Assembly (NCBI RefSeq): GCF_028372415.1
Contig: NC_092878.1
Coordinates: forward strand, 5,483,501 to 5,547,500
Direction of reading: 5' to 3'
Length of the DNA: 64,000 nucleotides
DNA from: Notamacropus eugenii
Lineage: Eukaryota; Chordata; Mammalia; Diprotodontia; Macropodidae
This document shows positions 44,883-57,734 of the stretch, one piece after another. Made by a program: the position numbers and the translations under genes. Below the pieces are notes generated by a model that made no database searches, had not been told where the DNA came from, and saw nothing but the letters and a program-made list of their open reading frames with translations. How positions within the stretch are numbered: the first letter of the stretch is position 1; each line of letters begins with the position of its first letter.

Positions 44883-45597
44883 CTGTTCATTGCATAGCTA
44901 GCTTCTGCTCCAAGTGGTGCAGCAATGAGAAAGATGTTTTGGAATATAGGAGCATGGAAGGTAGAAAGGAGAACAGTAAGTATTTAGAGATGATTCCCTC
45001 AATATACAGTATTTGGATGGGAGGAAACCTGACTAAGCAAGTGATAGTTATGAGAGAAGATAAACAGAGAAGAATAGGACCTGTAGTTTGCAGAGAAAGT
45101 GAAGGTACTGGCAAGGATGGCTTCACTGGGGCTGCTGTTGCTGGAGTCCTGATCATGTACTGAATGAACTGCTTGATGATTTCTCCTGATTATCAGGAAA
45201 TCTAGGAAAATCGGGGAAATATCAAGTTTTGCCTTTTACCTAGAGGCTCACTAGAGAAGATATAGGAACCTGATATATACATTAGGAATGTACTGAAAAA
45301 GAGACTTGAAAACCAGCGTTTCAAAAAGGCAGGATCCTGAAATGCCACTAACTGATTTTCCGAGGAAGAAGCAACTTCCCTCTGGTGGTTGTCTCAATCA
45401 AAGGGATGCATGTAAAAGGTAAAGAAAAATGGTAATGACTCAATGGATGTAGCAGAGGAATAAAAGAGCTTGGTGACTGTGATGTTGGGGCTCAATGAAC
45501 CTGGAAGAGATATGAAGTGCAAAGTCATTCTAAAAGGAAACAGAAACCTGAATCTCAGATTAAAGGCCAATGCAGACCCACGTGGGTCATATGACCA
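44883..45597. other. Unassigned purine-rich DNA
   Basis: Nothing recognised; overlapping sense and antisense frames at 44876-45163 are the mark of chance openness. Confidence 0.4.
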
Positions 45598-46375
45598 CCA
45601 ACAAGATGGTGGACTAGAAATGTTCTCCTGCCCCTACTAACTCTTAACACCTTCCACTTCAAAAGAGGAATGATGCTCTAAGAAGTAGAGCAATTAGAAC
45701 AGAACCCACAGGACAAAAAAGCAAATAGTCCAACAAGTTATTAGTATGATGAATTAGCACTGGAGAACACTAATCCTTAAAGTGCTCTGTGGTCCTCCCC
45801 TATCAAACTTCCATTCAGAGAATATGCCTAAGGTATCCACCCTGCCCTCCTCCAACCCTACAAAAAAATCAGCAAAACCTTTTCAGTCCATCTGAAGAAG
45901 AATGAAAATCGGGATTAGAGGAATCAATGTGAATGATTGCACCTAACCTGAAAATGGACTGAAATGCAAGTAGGGTCAGTCCTGCCCCCTAGAAGCAACT
46001 TGGGGCAAGACCAAAATTCAACAAAAAGTAAATTCCCCACTGTGGTAGAAGGCCAAGGCAGCTACGTAGTCCAGTCCCAGAAATACACCCACCATTAAAA
46101 GGAAAGAAGTCAGAAAGTGAAACATAATGGGGGGTGGGGTTGGGGAAATGACTAAAACCACCAAAGATTTCAAGAAGAAAATTCAATTAAAAACTTAGAT
46201 CATGATCAGATAATTCAACAGAGAGAATATTGAAATTAGATAGAAATTTGAGAATGTCAAAAAGACTAAAAATTTCTTTAAATACATTTAACAAGTCAAA
46301 GGAAATAGAACCAATGTATGATGATTTACAGAAGGTTATGGAATCTGAAAAGGCAATTTAAGTAGCATTTCATTT
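45598..46375 (+). mobile_element. L1 5' region and ORF1 start, plus strand
   Basis: Opens caacaagatggtggactaga, of the same 5' type as the copy ending at 43460, and runs into an A-rich ORF1-like stretch (acaagtcaaaggaaatagaa). No ORF2 follows. Confidence 0.6.
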
Positions 46376-46509
46376 CATTATGTCATTTCTATTATGCTGA
46401 TTCAACCTATCAAAAAGCAATGGATATTTCTCTACTTTTTCTAATTATTTAAATATATTTCCTGAAAAGTCTTTTAAAGATGGATTCACATTAGTTCCTA
46501 GGTATGCCT

Positions 46510-46756
46510 TGCTTGTTTTTCAGTCATTTACTTGTGTCTGACTCTTTGTGATCCTGTGGACCATACTGTCCATGTGCTTTTCTTGACAAAGATACGGTAG
46601 TGGTGTTTGTCATTTACTTTTCCAGCAGATGAAGGCAAAGAGATAAAATGATTTATCAGGGTCACACAGCCAGTAAGAATCTGAGGATGGATTTGAATTC
46701 AGACCTTCCTGACTCCAGGCTGAGCACTTTATCCACTGAGCCGTGTAACTGTCATT
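46510..46756 (-). mobile_element. Marsupial tRNA-derived SINE
   Basis: ttttcagtcatttacttgtg, ctgactctttgtgatcctgtg, cacacagccagtaagaatct, tttatccactgagcc. Confidence 0.9.
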
Positions 46757-46984
46757 ACTATTGCTAGATCATGCCTTGCCAGACACTCTCAAGTAATTTG
46801 TCTTCTATAATTCTGATAATTTTGTTCCTTGTCTGTGAGTATTCCCTTGAGCTTTCCTCATATTTTACTGAAAAAAAAATGAGGTCAGTTGCTGAAAGCT
46901 CCTTCTTCTCCCCATCAGACATCATCCAGATGCTTTTTGATATTATCTCTTTCTTCATTACTGTCTTCATTACTGGAGGTAAAA

Positions 46985-47640
46985 TAAGTTACTCTACATG
47001 CACAAGTCATCAAATCATCCCTAATCACTATCATCCCATTGTCTGCTCCCTTTTTTGGCTAAACTCTTTGAATCTACAATAGGTACCTATCCATCTTCTA
47101 CTCTTACTCTGTTTCTATGCTTTGAAGTCTTGCTTCTAACCTCATCATTCTCCCCAAAGTTATTAATGATTCCTTAATTGTCGAACTTCATGACTTTTTC
47201 TCAATCCTCATCCTTCTTGTCCTCTTTGTAGTCTTTGATGCTGCTTTTCACCCTCTTCTTGATTCTCTCTTGGTTTTTGTGACACTACTCTTTCCTAGTT
47301 CTATCTGACTACCCTTTCTCAGTCTTCTGTGCTGGATCTTCATCCAAGTCATTACCGTTAATTGTGGGTGTCTTCCCCAATGTCTCTCCTGGCTGGGCTC
47401 TCTTCTCCCTCAATATATTTTACTTGGTTATCTCACCAGCTGCCATGGATTCAGTGACAATCATAACCTGACTGCTATCTACCTTTCCAGTCTCATTACA
47501 TTTCACTCCCTCAGACCCCATCAGGAACTCCATGATCCAGTTGTTCCTCACGCAAGAAACTTCATCTCCCAATTTAAGGCTTTTCACTGGGTTTTTCTCA
47601 TGCCTGGAATGCTCTCCTTCATCTCAATGGATGCAAGATC
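46985..47640 (+). mobile_element. L2 LINE, reverse-transcriptase region
   Basis: Reads cctcatccttcttgtcctct, gatgctgcttttcaccctct, gtgacactactctttcctag, attgtgggtgtcttccccaa and ctgccatggattcagtgaca, the L2 RT region in order, then tttcactgggtttttctcat from the 3' part. Confidence 0.85.
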
Positions 47641-47805
47641 GGGAAGAACTGAGCTCAAATGCCACACCTCAGATACACAGCTAACTGTGTTTCCTCATCT
47701 GTAGAATGGGGATACTACTACTGGGTTCTTGTGAGAATTGAATGAGATAACATGTAAAGTGTTTTGCAAATTTATTATTATTGTTTCTGCTATCATCATT
47801 ATCAT
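47641..47805 (+). mobile_element. MIR-family SINE
   Basis: tgtgtttcctcatctgtagaatggg, gttcttgtgagaattgaatga, aagtgttttgcaaatttatt. Confidence 0.8.
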
Positions 47806-48089
47806 AATCACCTTAGCTATTTCCACCACGGTTTCTAGTTCTGTCTTCCAGGGACAAGAAGAGCAAGCAGAATCCTTTCAAGTGCTTGAAGACAGCTATT
47901 TTATCACCTCCTCGAGTCTTCTCTTCTGAGACTAATACTGAACAGAGAGAACAGCAGGAAGCTACCCAGCCCAGAGTAATAAGCACATATAGTAGGAATC
48001 TGTTACTGTCATTTGCCTCCAAAACAAGGTGCAGTCAGACAGACAGGAAGAGGACTGGGAGAAAGCTATGTCACAAAATTCTAGAGATG
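47806..48089. other. Unassigned DNA
   Basis: Overlapping frames on both strands, none supported. Confidence 0.4.
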
Positions 48090-48310
48090 AAAAATTATTC
48101 AAGAAGAGAGTATTCAACAGTGTCCAATGTAGGAGAAAGGTCAAGGAGGACAAGAACTGAAAAAAAGATCAAATTTGGTAATAAAAACATTTCTGACAAG
48201 TCTGGAGAAAGCAGCTCACTTGAGTGATGTGTGGAAGCTACATTGCAAAGGGCTGAGGAGAGGAGAGGATGTAGTGAGCATAGACAGCTTTTTAAGGCAT
48301 TTAGATGAGA
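48090..48310 (+). repeat. Old purine-rich interspersed repeat, copy 1
   Basis: ggtcaaggaggacaagaact, tctggagaaagcagctcact and cattgcaaagggctgaggag. The same wording in the same order is at 49540-49745. It is common in mammals but I cannot name the family. Confidence 0.55.
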
Positions 48311-49539
48311 ATTGGAAGACACAGGATAGTGAAGGTTTTTTTTAAAGGGTGTGGAGAGACTTAGGCATATTTCAAGGCAATATAGAAGGAGTTGGTAGAT
48401 AGGAAAATATTAAAGGCTGTGTGGAGGAGTGTGGGAGTGTTTAAGGTTATAATGTGCTTAAGAAAACAGAAGTGGATGAGATCAAGGATACATATTAAGG
48501 ATTGAACTTGGCAAGGAAGACTACATCTTCATCTGATACAGGGAAGGAAGGAAAAAGTAAGGAAGATGCCTGAATGATGTGAGATGCAGCACATTTAGAA
48601 AGGCTGACTTTGGCAAGGAGAAGGGCCATTCCACTCTCAGTGACAGAGAAAAGGGATGAGGTCAATGGAATTTGAGAGATGTCACTCAAAATGGTTGTAT
48701 GATTTCCTCCAGGTCCATTCAGCAGCATGTGATTACGAATAGAGGGTATATAGTGAAAATAACCCGGGTTTGACAAGGGAATAGCCAGAACAGGACACGG
48801 GAGTAGAAGATTATGCAGGTTTAACTGGCCAACTTTAAGCTCAAAACTGAAAGAGGTAAGTGAAGTCAGAGGAGAGAAAATGGCCCAAGAAGCTGGAGGG
48901 GTAGAGGAACTGGAAGTTTGATGAGGGAAAAGAATGAGCTTAGGAAGGCTGAGGCATAGGGAAGAAATAGAATTATGGTCAGATAGATGAATGTCAGAAT
49001 TTTTAATTAAGGAAATGGAAATATTATGGGCAATGATGAGGTCCTGGGAATGACTGCTGAGGTGGGATGAAGGAGTAGGTCACAGGACTGAAAGAAACTG
49101 AGGTATTGGACGGATAAAGAGTTTATTATAGGGCAGGAGTTGGGGAGGAGAGGAAAATGGTGAACCAGGTACTGAATTTCTTTAGAAAACAGAATGATGT
49201 AGCAGTCAATATATATAATTTGAATTGGTTGGAAATCTTTGATACTGCAAATTTCAAAGGAAGAAAGGTTACTGGGTGATGGTGGTAAAGATAGAGTCAG
49301 AAAGTAAAGTAGGGAGCAAAAAGTGTTGAATCTCCCTCTCTAAGATCAATATGTGAGGAGCTGTGGGTGAAGTTCAAGGTGGGGTGCCTATGACAGGTCA
49401 CTGAAGGATAATCATGGTTAAAAAATGGGATGTAAATGAGAAAGTGATGAAAAAATGAGCAGCTATCAGGTGGTGGGGAAACCAGCAGAGTAGTATCTCA
49501 AAGCCTTAGGAAGGAGAATATTGGTTGAGTTGATCAATA
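48311..49539 (+). repeat. Purine-rich stretch, probably same old repeat family
   Basis: 1.2 kb of AG-rich sequence with phrases like ggtcagatagatgaatgtca and ggtcctgggaatgactgctg. No coding frame. Confidence 0.4.
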
Positions 49540-49734
49540 AATGCTGCAGGGAGATCAAGAGGAATGGAGCCTGAGAAAAGGTCATTAGATTCAGTGATTA
49601 AGAACATCAGTTACCTTGGAGAAACTAGTTTCAGCAGAGATGTGAGAAGACAAAGTGATTTAGAAGTTAATGGGAGAAATATGAGAAAACAAACAGCTGT
49701 TTCTAGGAGTTTGGCTTTGAAAGGGAGCAGGGAT
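49540..49734 (+). repeat. Old purine-rich interspersed repeat, copy 2
   Basis: gggagatcaagaggaatgg, gagaaaaggtcattagattc and ctaggagtttggctttgaaa correspond to copy 1 at 48090-48310. Confidence 0.55.
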
Positions 49735-49993
49735 TATAATAACGGTAACAGCCGGCACTGAAATGGTGCATTTTAAGGCTAGGAGAGCACTTCACAAACA
49801 TGATCTCATTTGATCCTCACAACAGTCTTGGGAGGTAGGAGCTAAGAATGTCTTCATTGCACTGAGAAGGAAACTAAGTCAGAGAGGTTAAGTGAATTGC
49901 CCAGTATCACACAGCTACGAAGTGGGCGATGTTCAATTTGAACTCAGGTTTCCTGATTCCACTTTTGCCATTGTGCTACTTAACTGCCTCTAA
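49735..49993 (-). mobile_element. MIR, near full length
   Basis: ttcacaaacatgatctcatt, gatcctcacaacagtcttgg, gagaggttaagtgaattgcc, caatttgaactcaggtttcc. Confidence 0.92.
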
Positions 49994-50504
49994 GCAATAC
50001 AGAAAAATAGCTTGAGAGGACAGTTGAGTCAAGTGAAGCTCTTTTGTAGCTGCTCTTGTTCCATCATGTTCTGACAGATGGCTTCTATTTTCTTAGTAAA
50101 GGAGGTGAGATCCTCTGTTGAGAGGGAGGAGACAGAGAGAGGAGAGGTCTTATACAGTCACTTTGAGGAATATAGCAGTCGATCAGGGAAGACATATGAA
50201 GTTGTTGACAAGTCCCTTTGGGCTGCTGTCTTGTATGGTGTGCTCCTCTTAAGGCACAAGCTAATAAGATCCTGTAGTTCCTATATCTTGTTGGCAAAGC
50301 CACATGTAACCTCTGCATGAAGCTCTAGGATACAAGAGGAAGGAAGATGTCTGTTACACATCAACATTAATGTCATTATCTCACTGACACTGTTACAGGA
50401 CTTCTGGCAGAGGCATTTTTGAGAATAGGTAAGAATTTATGTGGTTAAGGACATAGCTGTTGCTGTCCTCTTGACCCCTTTTTATCACCTAAATCATTTA
50501 TGTG
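49994..50504. other. Tail of the old purine-rich repeat, then unassigned
   Basis: gacagatggcttctattttctta and ggaggtgagatcctctgttg look like a continuation of the family seen at 48090. Confidence 0.35.
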
Positions 50505-50640
50505 GGCTAGTGCCCTCCCAAAGGTACATTCCATGTACTCTGTTATCATTTATGTATCTATTTTACTACATGTTCTCTCTCCCATTAAAATGTAAGCTTG
50601 AGGACACACTGTTTCTGCCTTGTCTTTTATGTAAGCATGT
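50505..50640 (+). mobile_element. L2 3'-region fragment
   Basis: aggtacattccatgtactct, ctctcccattaaaatgtaagcttgag, the usual L2 3' UTR wording. Confidence 0.6.
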
Positions 50641-51029
50641 TATAAAAGAGACTCCTGAGTTTCTTCTCAGTAACTAACACATATACCATAGATAGTCACC
50701 CAGCTAACTAGGCTTCTTCTTGCTCTCCCTCTTGGTTATAATCAACTATGAATGGCGTGGGTTGAGTTAGAAATAAAGAGCCCAATTCTTGAGAGAAACA
50801 GGATGGGGAGGACCAGGATCTCTTTCTCTCTCTGTACGTATGTATTGATCTTGATGGCTCTCAATGGACTGTCACAGTCATTATCACTTGATCACCATAG
50901 AAACAACAAAGATTCCAAACAAAGGCTCACCTCCCACTAAACTCATCACAGTTGATGAGCAAAACTCACATGATCATCTTTACACAGAAACACAAAAAGA
51001 ATTTCCTGCTCTTAAGAATCTTTTGCTCT
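50641..51029. other. Unassigned DNA
   Basis: No gene or named repeat. Confidence 0.4.
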
Positions 51030-52918
51030 GGGGAGGAGTCAAGATGGTGGAATAGAAAGATACACATATGCTAGCTCCTAACCCACAACCCATAAAATAC
51101 CTGTAAAGAAGAACTCCCAACAAATTCTGGAGCAGCAGAAGCCACAGAACAATGGAGCAGAGGAGATTTCTGTTCCAGAGAGACCTGAAAAACTGACATG
51201 AAAGGTCCACCGCGCACTGGACCTGGAGCAGAGCCCAGCCCTGCCTTGACCATGAGGCACCAAAAGGGGCAGATCTGAGCAGGCTTCAGGGATGGAATCT
51301 CCAGCAGCAGCGCAGGTCCCTCCACCCACAGGTGCCAATGGTCAGTGAGAGGGTCTTTTCAGCTTGCCAGAGGGGAGCAGGGTGTTTCCATAACTGAGGC
51401 CCCCTCAGAAGGCAGCAGCAGAGGCAGCAGGTGATAGGGGCTCCCAAAGCAGGCAGGAGCTCGGATTGTTGAAGGTCTCAGCATAAACCCCTTGAGGGAA
51501 CAAAGCCCCATGTGGTGGCTCTGCCCCCACCTGAGCACCTGAACTTATCTCACGCTGAATACCAACTCCAAAAGCCCTGAGGCTGGGAAGCAGCATTTGA
51601 ATCTCAGCCCCTAGCACTAGCTGGGAGGAACTGGAGGAGAGGTGGGTGTGGAAAGGAAACTCAGAAGTTAAGTAACAGGCTGGGAAAATGCCCAGAAAAG
51701 GGGGAAAAAAATAAGACCATAGAAGGTTACTTTCTTGGTAAACAGATATCTCCTCCCATCCTTTCAGATGAGGAAGAGCAATGCTTACCATCAGGGAAAG
51801 ACATAGAAGTCAAGGCTTCTGTATCCCAAACATCCAAAATAAATATTCAATGGGCTCAGGCCATGGAAGAGCTCAAAAAGGATTTTGAAAATCAAGTTAG
51901 AGAGGTGGAGGAAAAGCCGGGAAGAGAAATGAGAGAGGAAAGAAAAGCATGAAAAGCAGATCAACACCTTGCTAAAGGAGACCCCAAAAAATGCTGAAGA
52001 AAAGAACACCTTGAAAAATAGGCTAACTCAATTGGCAAAAGAGGTTCAAACAGCCAATGAGGAGAAGAATGCTTTAAAAAGCAGAATTAGTCAAATGGAA
52101 AAGGAGATTTAAAAGCTCACTGAACAAAATAGTTCTTTCAAAATTAGAATGGAACAGATGGAGGCTAATGACTTTGTGAGAAATCAAGAAATCACAAAAC
52201 AAAACCAAAAGAATGAAAAAAGGGAAGATAATGTGAAATATCTCATTGGAAAAACAACTGACCTGGAAAATAGATCCAGGAAAGACAATTTAAAAATTAT
52301 GGGCCTACCTGAAAGCCATGATCAAAAAAAGAGCCTAGACATCATCTTTCATGAAATTATCAAGCAAAACTGCCCTGATATTCTAGAACCAGAGGGCAAA
52401 ATAAGTATTCAAGGAATCCACCAATCACCACCTGAAAGAGATCCAAAAAGAGAAACTCCTAGGAACATTGTGGCCAAATTCCAGAGTTCCCTGGTCAAGG
52501 AGAAAATATTGCAAGCAGCTGGAATGAAACAATTCAAGTATTGTGCGAATACAATCAGGATAACACAAGATCTAGCAGCTTCTACATTAAGGGTTCAAAG
52601 GGTGTGGAATATGATATTCCAGAAGTCAAAGAACTAGGACTAAAACCAAGAATCAACTACCCAGCAAAACTGACTATAATACTTCAGGGGCAAAAATGGC
52701 CTTTCAATGAAATAGTGGACTTTCAAGCATTCTTGATGAAAAGACCAGAGCTGAAAAGAAAATTTGACTTTCAAACACAAGAATGAAGAGAAGCATGAAA
52801 AGATAAACAGCAAAGAGAAGTCATAAGGGACTTACTAAAGTTGAACTGTTTACATTCCTACATGGAAAGACAATATTTGTAACTCTTGAAACTTTTCAGT
52901 TTCTGGGTAGTTGGTGGG

Positions 52919-52956
<38 letters not shown>

Positions 52957-53810
52957 CGCGTGCACACACACACACACACAGAGACAGAGAGCACAGAGTG
53001 AATTGAATAGGATGGGATCATATCTTAAAAAAATGAAATTAAGTGGTGAGAGAGAAATATATTGGGAGGAGAAAGGGAGAAATGGAATGGGGCAAATTAT
53101 CTCTCATAAAAGAGGCAAGCAAGAGACTTTTTAGTGGAGGGAAAAAGAGGGGAGGTGAGAGAAAAATATGAAGTTTACTCTCATCACATTCCACTAAAGG
53201 AAGGAATAAAATGCACACTCAGTTTGGTATGAAAACGTATCTTACAATACAGGAAAGTGGGGGAGAAGGGGATAAGCGGGGTGGGGAGGATGATGGAAGG
53301 GAGGGCAATGGGAGGAGGGAACAATTTAAAGTCAACACTCTTGGGGAGGGACAGGATCAAAAGAGAGAATAGAAGCAATGGGGGGTAGGATAGGATGGAG
53401 AGAAATATAGTTAGTCTTTCACAACATGACTATTATGGAAGTCATTTGCAAAACTACACAGATATGGCTTACATTGAATTGCTTGCCTTCCCAAAGGGAA
53501 TGGGTGGGGAGGGAGGGATGAAGAGACGTTGTAACTCAAAAGTTTTAGGAACAACTGTCGAGTACTCTTCTTGCTACTAGGAAATAAGAAATACAAGTAA
53601 TGGAGTATACAAAGTTATTTGGCCCTACAGGACAAAAGAGAAGATGGGGACAAGGGAAGGGAGGGATGATAGAAGAGAGGGCAGATTGGTGATAGGGGCA
53701 ATTAGAATGCTCAGTATTTTGGGGTAGGGGTAGGGGACAAATGGGGAGAAAATTTGGAACCCAAAATTTTGTGAAAATGTTAAAAGTTAAATAATTTTTT
53801 TTAAAAAAGA
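51030..53810 (+). mobile_element. HAL1-like element: 5' UTR, ORF1 and 3' end without ORF2
   Basis: Opens with GGGGAGGAGTCAAGATGG (L1 5' end). The 5' UTR runs to about 51830. ORF1 follows in broken frames: coiled coil (MEELKKDFENQVREVEEK, 51866), then a 162-codon frame at 52149-52637 with RSRKDNLKIMGLPE, and the C-terminal part PRINYPAKLTIILQG (52645-52790). A purine-rich 1-kb stretch follows, ending in aaaatttggaacccaaaatt, the L1 3' terminus seen also at 59270 in reverse. No endonuclease or RT is present. A (CA)n run is at 52921-52982. Confidence 0.75.
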
Positions 53811-53819
53811 AACAAAGAA

Positions 53820-54920
53820 CTTAAATAACTAACAGAATTATTCAGTGTTCATGGCTAGGCTGTGCCAAAAAGTGATAAAGATGACATTGCCAAAATTTAT
53901 TTACAATTTTACTGCTATCTCAATCAAATTACCATGGGTATACTTTACAACATTTGAAAAAATACCAAAATTCATTTGAAAAAACAAAAGATAGAATATC
54001 AAGGGATATGATGAAAAAAGTCAGGACTAAGGAGGAATAGTACTTCCAGAACTCAAACTATATAACAATAGAGCTGTCAAGAAAACCAGTTGACATTGGT
54101 TAAAGGACAGAGAGGAAGATCAATGGGTATAGAAATTGGATAGATTAGGGAATAAAGGAGATTTAAAAATAATAGAACTCAATAACTCAGTGTTTAATAA
54201 ATAAAAAACATAAAATAACAGGAAAAGCTCCCTATTTGAAAAAAACTGCTGAGAAAACTGGAAGGTAATCTGGCAGAAATTAGACTTAGACCAACTTACA
54301 TCACATTCCATAGTGCATTTTAAATAGATCTGTGATCCTAATATTAAAGATCATACTATGAAAAATTAGAAGAGAAATAGATTATGTAACTCTCACAGCT
54401 ACGGGTAGAAGATGTATTTTGAACCAACCAAGAGATGGAAACCATTGCAAAAAGTAAAGAGACAACTTTGATTACTTGAAACTAAAAAGTTTCTGCACAG
54501 ATAACATTAATACATCTCGGATAAGAAGGTCAAATGGGAAAAGTCTTTATATCAAATTTCTCTTATAAGGATTTGGCATCCAAGATATGTTATGTCTGTA
54601 TATATGTCTGTATGTGACTAAAAGCCATTCCTCAACAAATGAATGACCAAAGGATGTGGACAAACAGTTCTTGAAAGAACTGTAAAGTATTCACAACACA
54701 TTAAAATGCTTCAAATCAGTAATAATAAGAGAAATACAAATCAAAACAATCCTAAGGGCTTATTTTACACCCAGCAAATGGCAAAAATGACAAAAATGTC
54801 AATAGTCAACCCTGGAGAGGTTGTAGAAAGACATGCGCACTAATACATTGTTGGTAGAGCTGTAAAATGGCATAACCATTTGGAAAGAAATCTGGAATTA
54901 TATAATTAAAGAGACTAAAC
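53820..54920 (+). mobile_element. L1 ORF2 C-terminus and 3' region
   Basis: Frames give PKFIYNFTAISIKLPWVYF (53890) and PKFIWKNKR (53960), the end of the L1 ORF2 region, then 3' wording ccattcctcaacaaatgaat and gaaagaaatctggaattata. Decayed. Confidence 0.75.
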
Positions 54921-54924
54921 ATTA

Positions 54925-57015
54925 ATTTTTTAAAAAATTTAATTTAATTTTTTAAATTCATTTTTTGAACCCCAAATTCTCTCCCTCCCTCCAGTTCCTC
55001 ACCCATTGAGAAGGCAAGCAATGTAATACACATTATACATGTGAAGTCATGTAAAACATTTTCAAAAAACAGCAAAAAAAAACCAAACCAAAAAACAAAA
55101 GAAATATTCTTCCATCTGCCCTTGGAGGTTATCAGTTCTCTATGTGGAGGTGGATAGCATTTTTCATCAAGAGTACTTTAGAATGAGTATGAATCATTGT
55201 ACTAATCAGAGTACCTAAGTTTTCTACAGTTGATCAATATTGCTGTTACTGTGTACAGTGTTCTCACTTAACTCTGATGAAGGTTTTTCTGAAACCAATA
55301 CCTTTCATGATTTCTGACAACACTATAGTATCACATCACAATCATTTCATAACTTGTTCAGCCTTTCCCCAAATGACCATTCCCTTAACTTCCAATTTTG
55401 TCACCACAAAAAAGAGCTTTTATGAATATTTTGATACATTGCTGGATCAAAGAGTGTGCTTAATTTTATAGTCCTTTGGACATAGTTTTAAATCATTTTC
55501 TAGAATGGCTGGCTCAGTTCATAACTCAACCAACAATGCATTAGTGTATTTATTTTTCCATATCCCCTCCCACATGTTATTTTTTGTTTCTGTCATGACA
55601 GGCAATCTGATAGGTGTGAAATGGTACCTCAGAGTTGTTTTAATGTGCATTTCTCTACTTATTAGTGATTTAGAGTATTTTTCATATTAGTTTTGATAAG
55701 CTTTGATTTCCTCTGGAAATTTCCTGTTCATATCCTCTGACCATTTATTAAGTGGGGAATGGCTCATGTTGTTGTAAATTTGGCTCAGCTCCCTATGTAA
55801 CTGAAAAAATAAAGCCTTAACTAGAGAAACATAATATAAAATATTCCCCCAGTTTTCTGCTTTTTCTTTTGAATTTTGGCTGCATTGGTTTTGTTTCTGC
55901 AAATGTCTTTTCATTTCATGCAAACCAAATTATCCATTTTACTTCTGACAATCCTCTCTGTCTTGTTTGTTCCTAAACTCTTCCCTTCTCCGTAGATCTC
56001 AGAGGTAAATTTTTTTATGCTCCTCTAATTTTCTTATATCACCATTTTGGTCTATATCATGTATCCATTTTGATCTTATCTTCATATACAGTGGGATATA
56101 TTGGTCTATACCTAGTTTCTGCCATACTGTTTTCTATTTTTCCCAGAAGCTTCCCAATGAGTTCTTGCCCCCAAAATTTGAATCTCTGAGTTTATCAAAT
56201 ACTAGACTACTACTTCATACTGTGTACCTTACCTATTTCACTGATCTACCACTCTATTTCTTATCTAGTACCAGATTGTTTTGATGATTACAACCTTGAA
56301 ATCTGGTACTGCTAGGCTGCCTTCTTTTACTTTTTTTCATGGATTCTCTTGATATTATTGACCTTTTGATCTTCCAAATGAATTGTGTTATTTTTTTTCT
56401 AACTCTATAATTCTTTTGTAGTTTGATTGGTATGATACTAAATAAGCAAATTAATTCTGGTGAAATTGTTATTATATTGGCTCAGGCTACCCATGAACAT
56501 TTAACATTCCTCCAATTGTTAATCTGTTTTTACTTGCGTGAAAAGTGTTCACATAATCCCTAAGTTTGTTTTAGTAGTGAGTCTCTCAAGAATTTTATAT
56601 CATCTGAAGTTATTTTAAATAGAATTTCTGTCTTTTTCTGCTGGGTTTTGTTTAATATATAGAAGTGCTGATGGTTTGTGTGGGTTTATTTTATATCCCA
56701 TAACTCTGCAAAAGTTGTTGCTTCAGCTAGTTTTTTTAGTTGATTCTCTAGGATTCTCTGAATATTTCATAATATTATCTGCAAAGAATAATAATTTTGT
56801 ATATAGCCTTGCTGCCTTTTATCATTCCTTCAATTTCTTTTTCTTGTCTTATTGCTACAGCAAGTATTTCTCATACAGTACTGAATAATAATAATGATAA
56901 TGGACTTTCTTGTTAGTTTATCGCCATTACAGATAATGCATGCTATTGGTTTTAGATAAATACTACTTATCATTTTAAGAAAAGCTCCATTTATTCATAT
57001 GCTTTCTAGTGTTTT
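54925..57015 (-). mobile_element. L1, 3' UTR and ORF2 C-terminal half
   Basis: Starts with the reverse L1 3' terminus (ttgaaccccaaattctctcc), includes a minus-strand frame at 55923-55687 with SPLNKWSEDMNRKFPEEIK, and reaches upstream ORF2 wording by 57000 (tagtgttttcaacaggaatag). It faces the plus-strand piece just before it. Confidence 0.8.
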
Positions 57016-57039
57016 CAACAGGAATAGGTGTTTGTCCAC

Positions 57040-57665
57040 ACTCTTTTGAACTAGAGACTCCATTGCCAGACTTATATTCAAATGAAGCCATTGATAAGAG
57101 CTCTCCATATACTCCAAAGTATATATCACAGCACTTTATGTAATAGCAATGAAGTGCAAACAAGGTACATGCCCATCAATTGAGGAATGGATAATCAAAA
57201 TATGGTACAGGAATGTAATGGAATATTACTGTGCTTTAAGAAATGATGTCTATGGCTATAGAAATACATGAAACAATCTGTACAAACTGATGCAGACTGA
57301 AGTAAGCACAGCTAAAAAAAACATACACAGTAACTACAACTATGTAAATTTTAAGAACTATACACTAAAAAGCAAAAGCAAATATGACAAAGCTAAAGAT
57401 CAAGCAGAACTAGCATGAAGAGATAATGGAAAAGTACCCCAACTAGTCACTGCTGAAGGTGGGAGGTCCAGAGAAGCTACACACGTTGCACATTTTTGGA
57501 CTTTATTCCTATGCAGTGTTAAGTTGTGCTGACTTTTCTCTCCTTGCTAAAAAAATATGATTTATTATAGGGAAGAGCTCTTTAGGAGGGAATGAGGAAG
57601 GGGAGGGATACTTGGGATAACTATGGCAATGTAAGAAACAGAAAGTATCAATAAAAACTGACTTT
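57040..57665 (+). mobile_element. L1 3' end, plus strand
   Basis: catgcccatcaattgaggaatgg, gaatgtaatggaatattact, aagaaatgatgtctatggc and the tail gtaagaaacagaaagtatc. 5'-truncated. Confidence 0.8.
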
Positions 57666-57734
57666 AAAGAAATCTTATGACAGGAAACCCACAGAACTTC
57701 TTATAAGAAAGTAAACCTTCCTGCCTACTTTCAG

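Noticed and set aside
47886-48227. 113-residue basic frame
   Set aside because: Runs into the old purine-rich repeat and overlaps antisense frames; no motif.
52886-53134. Thr-His rich frame after the HAL1-like ORF1
   Set aside because: (CA)n microsatellite inside the element.
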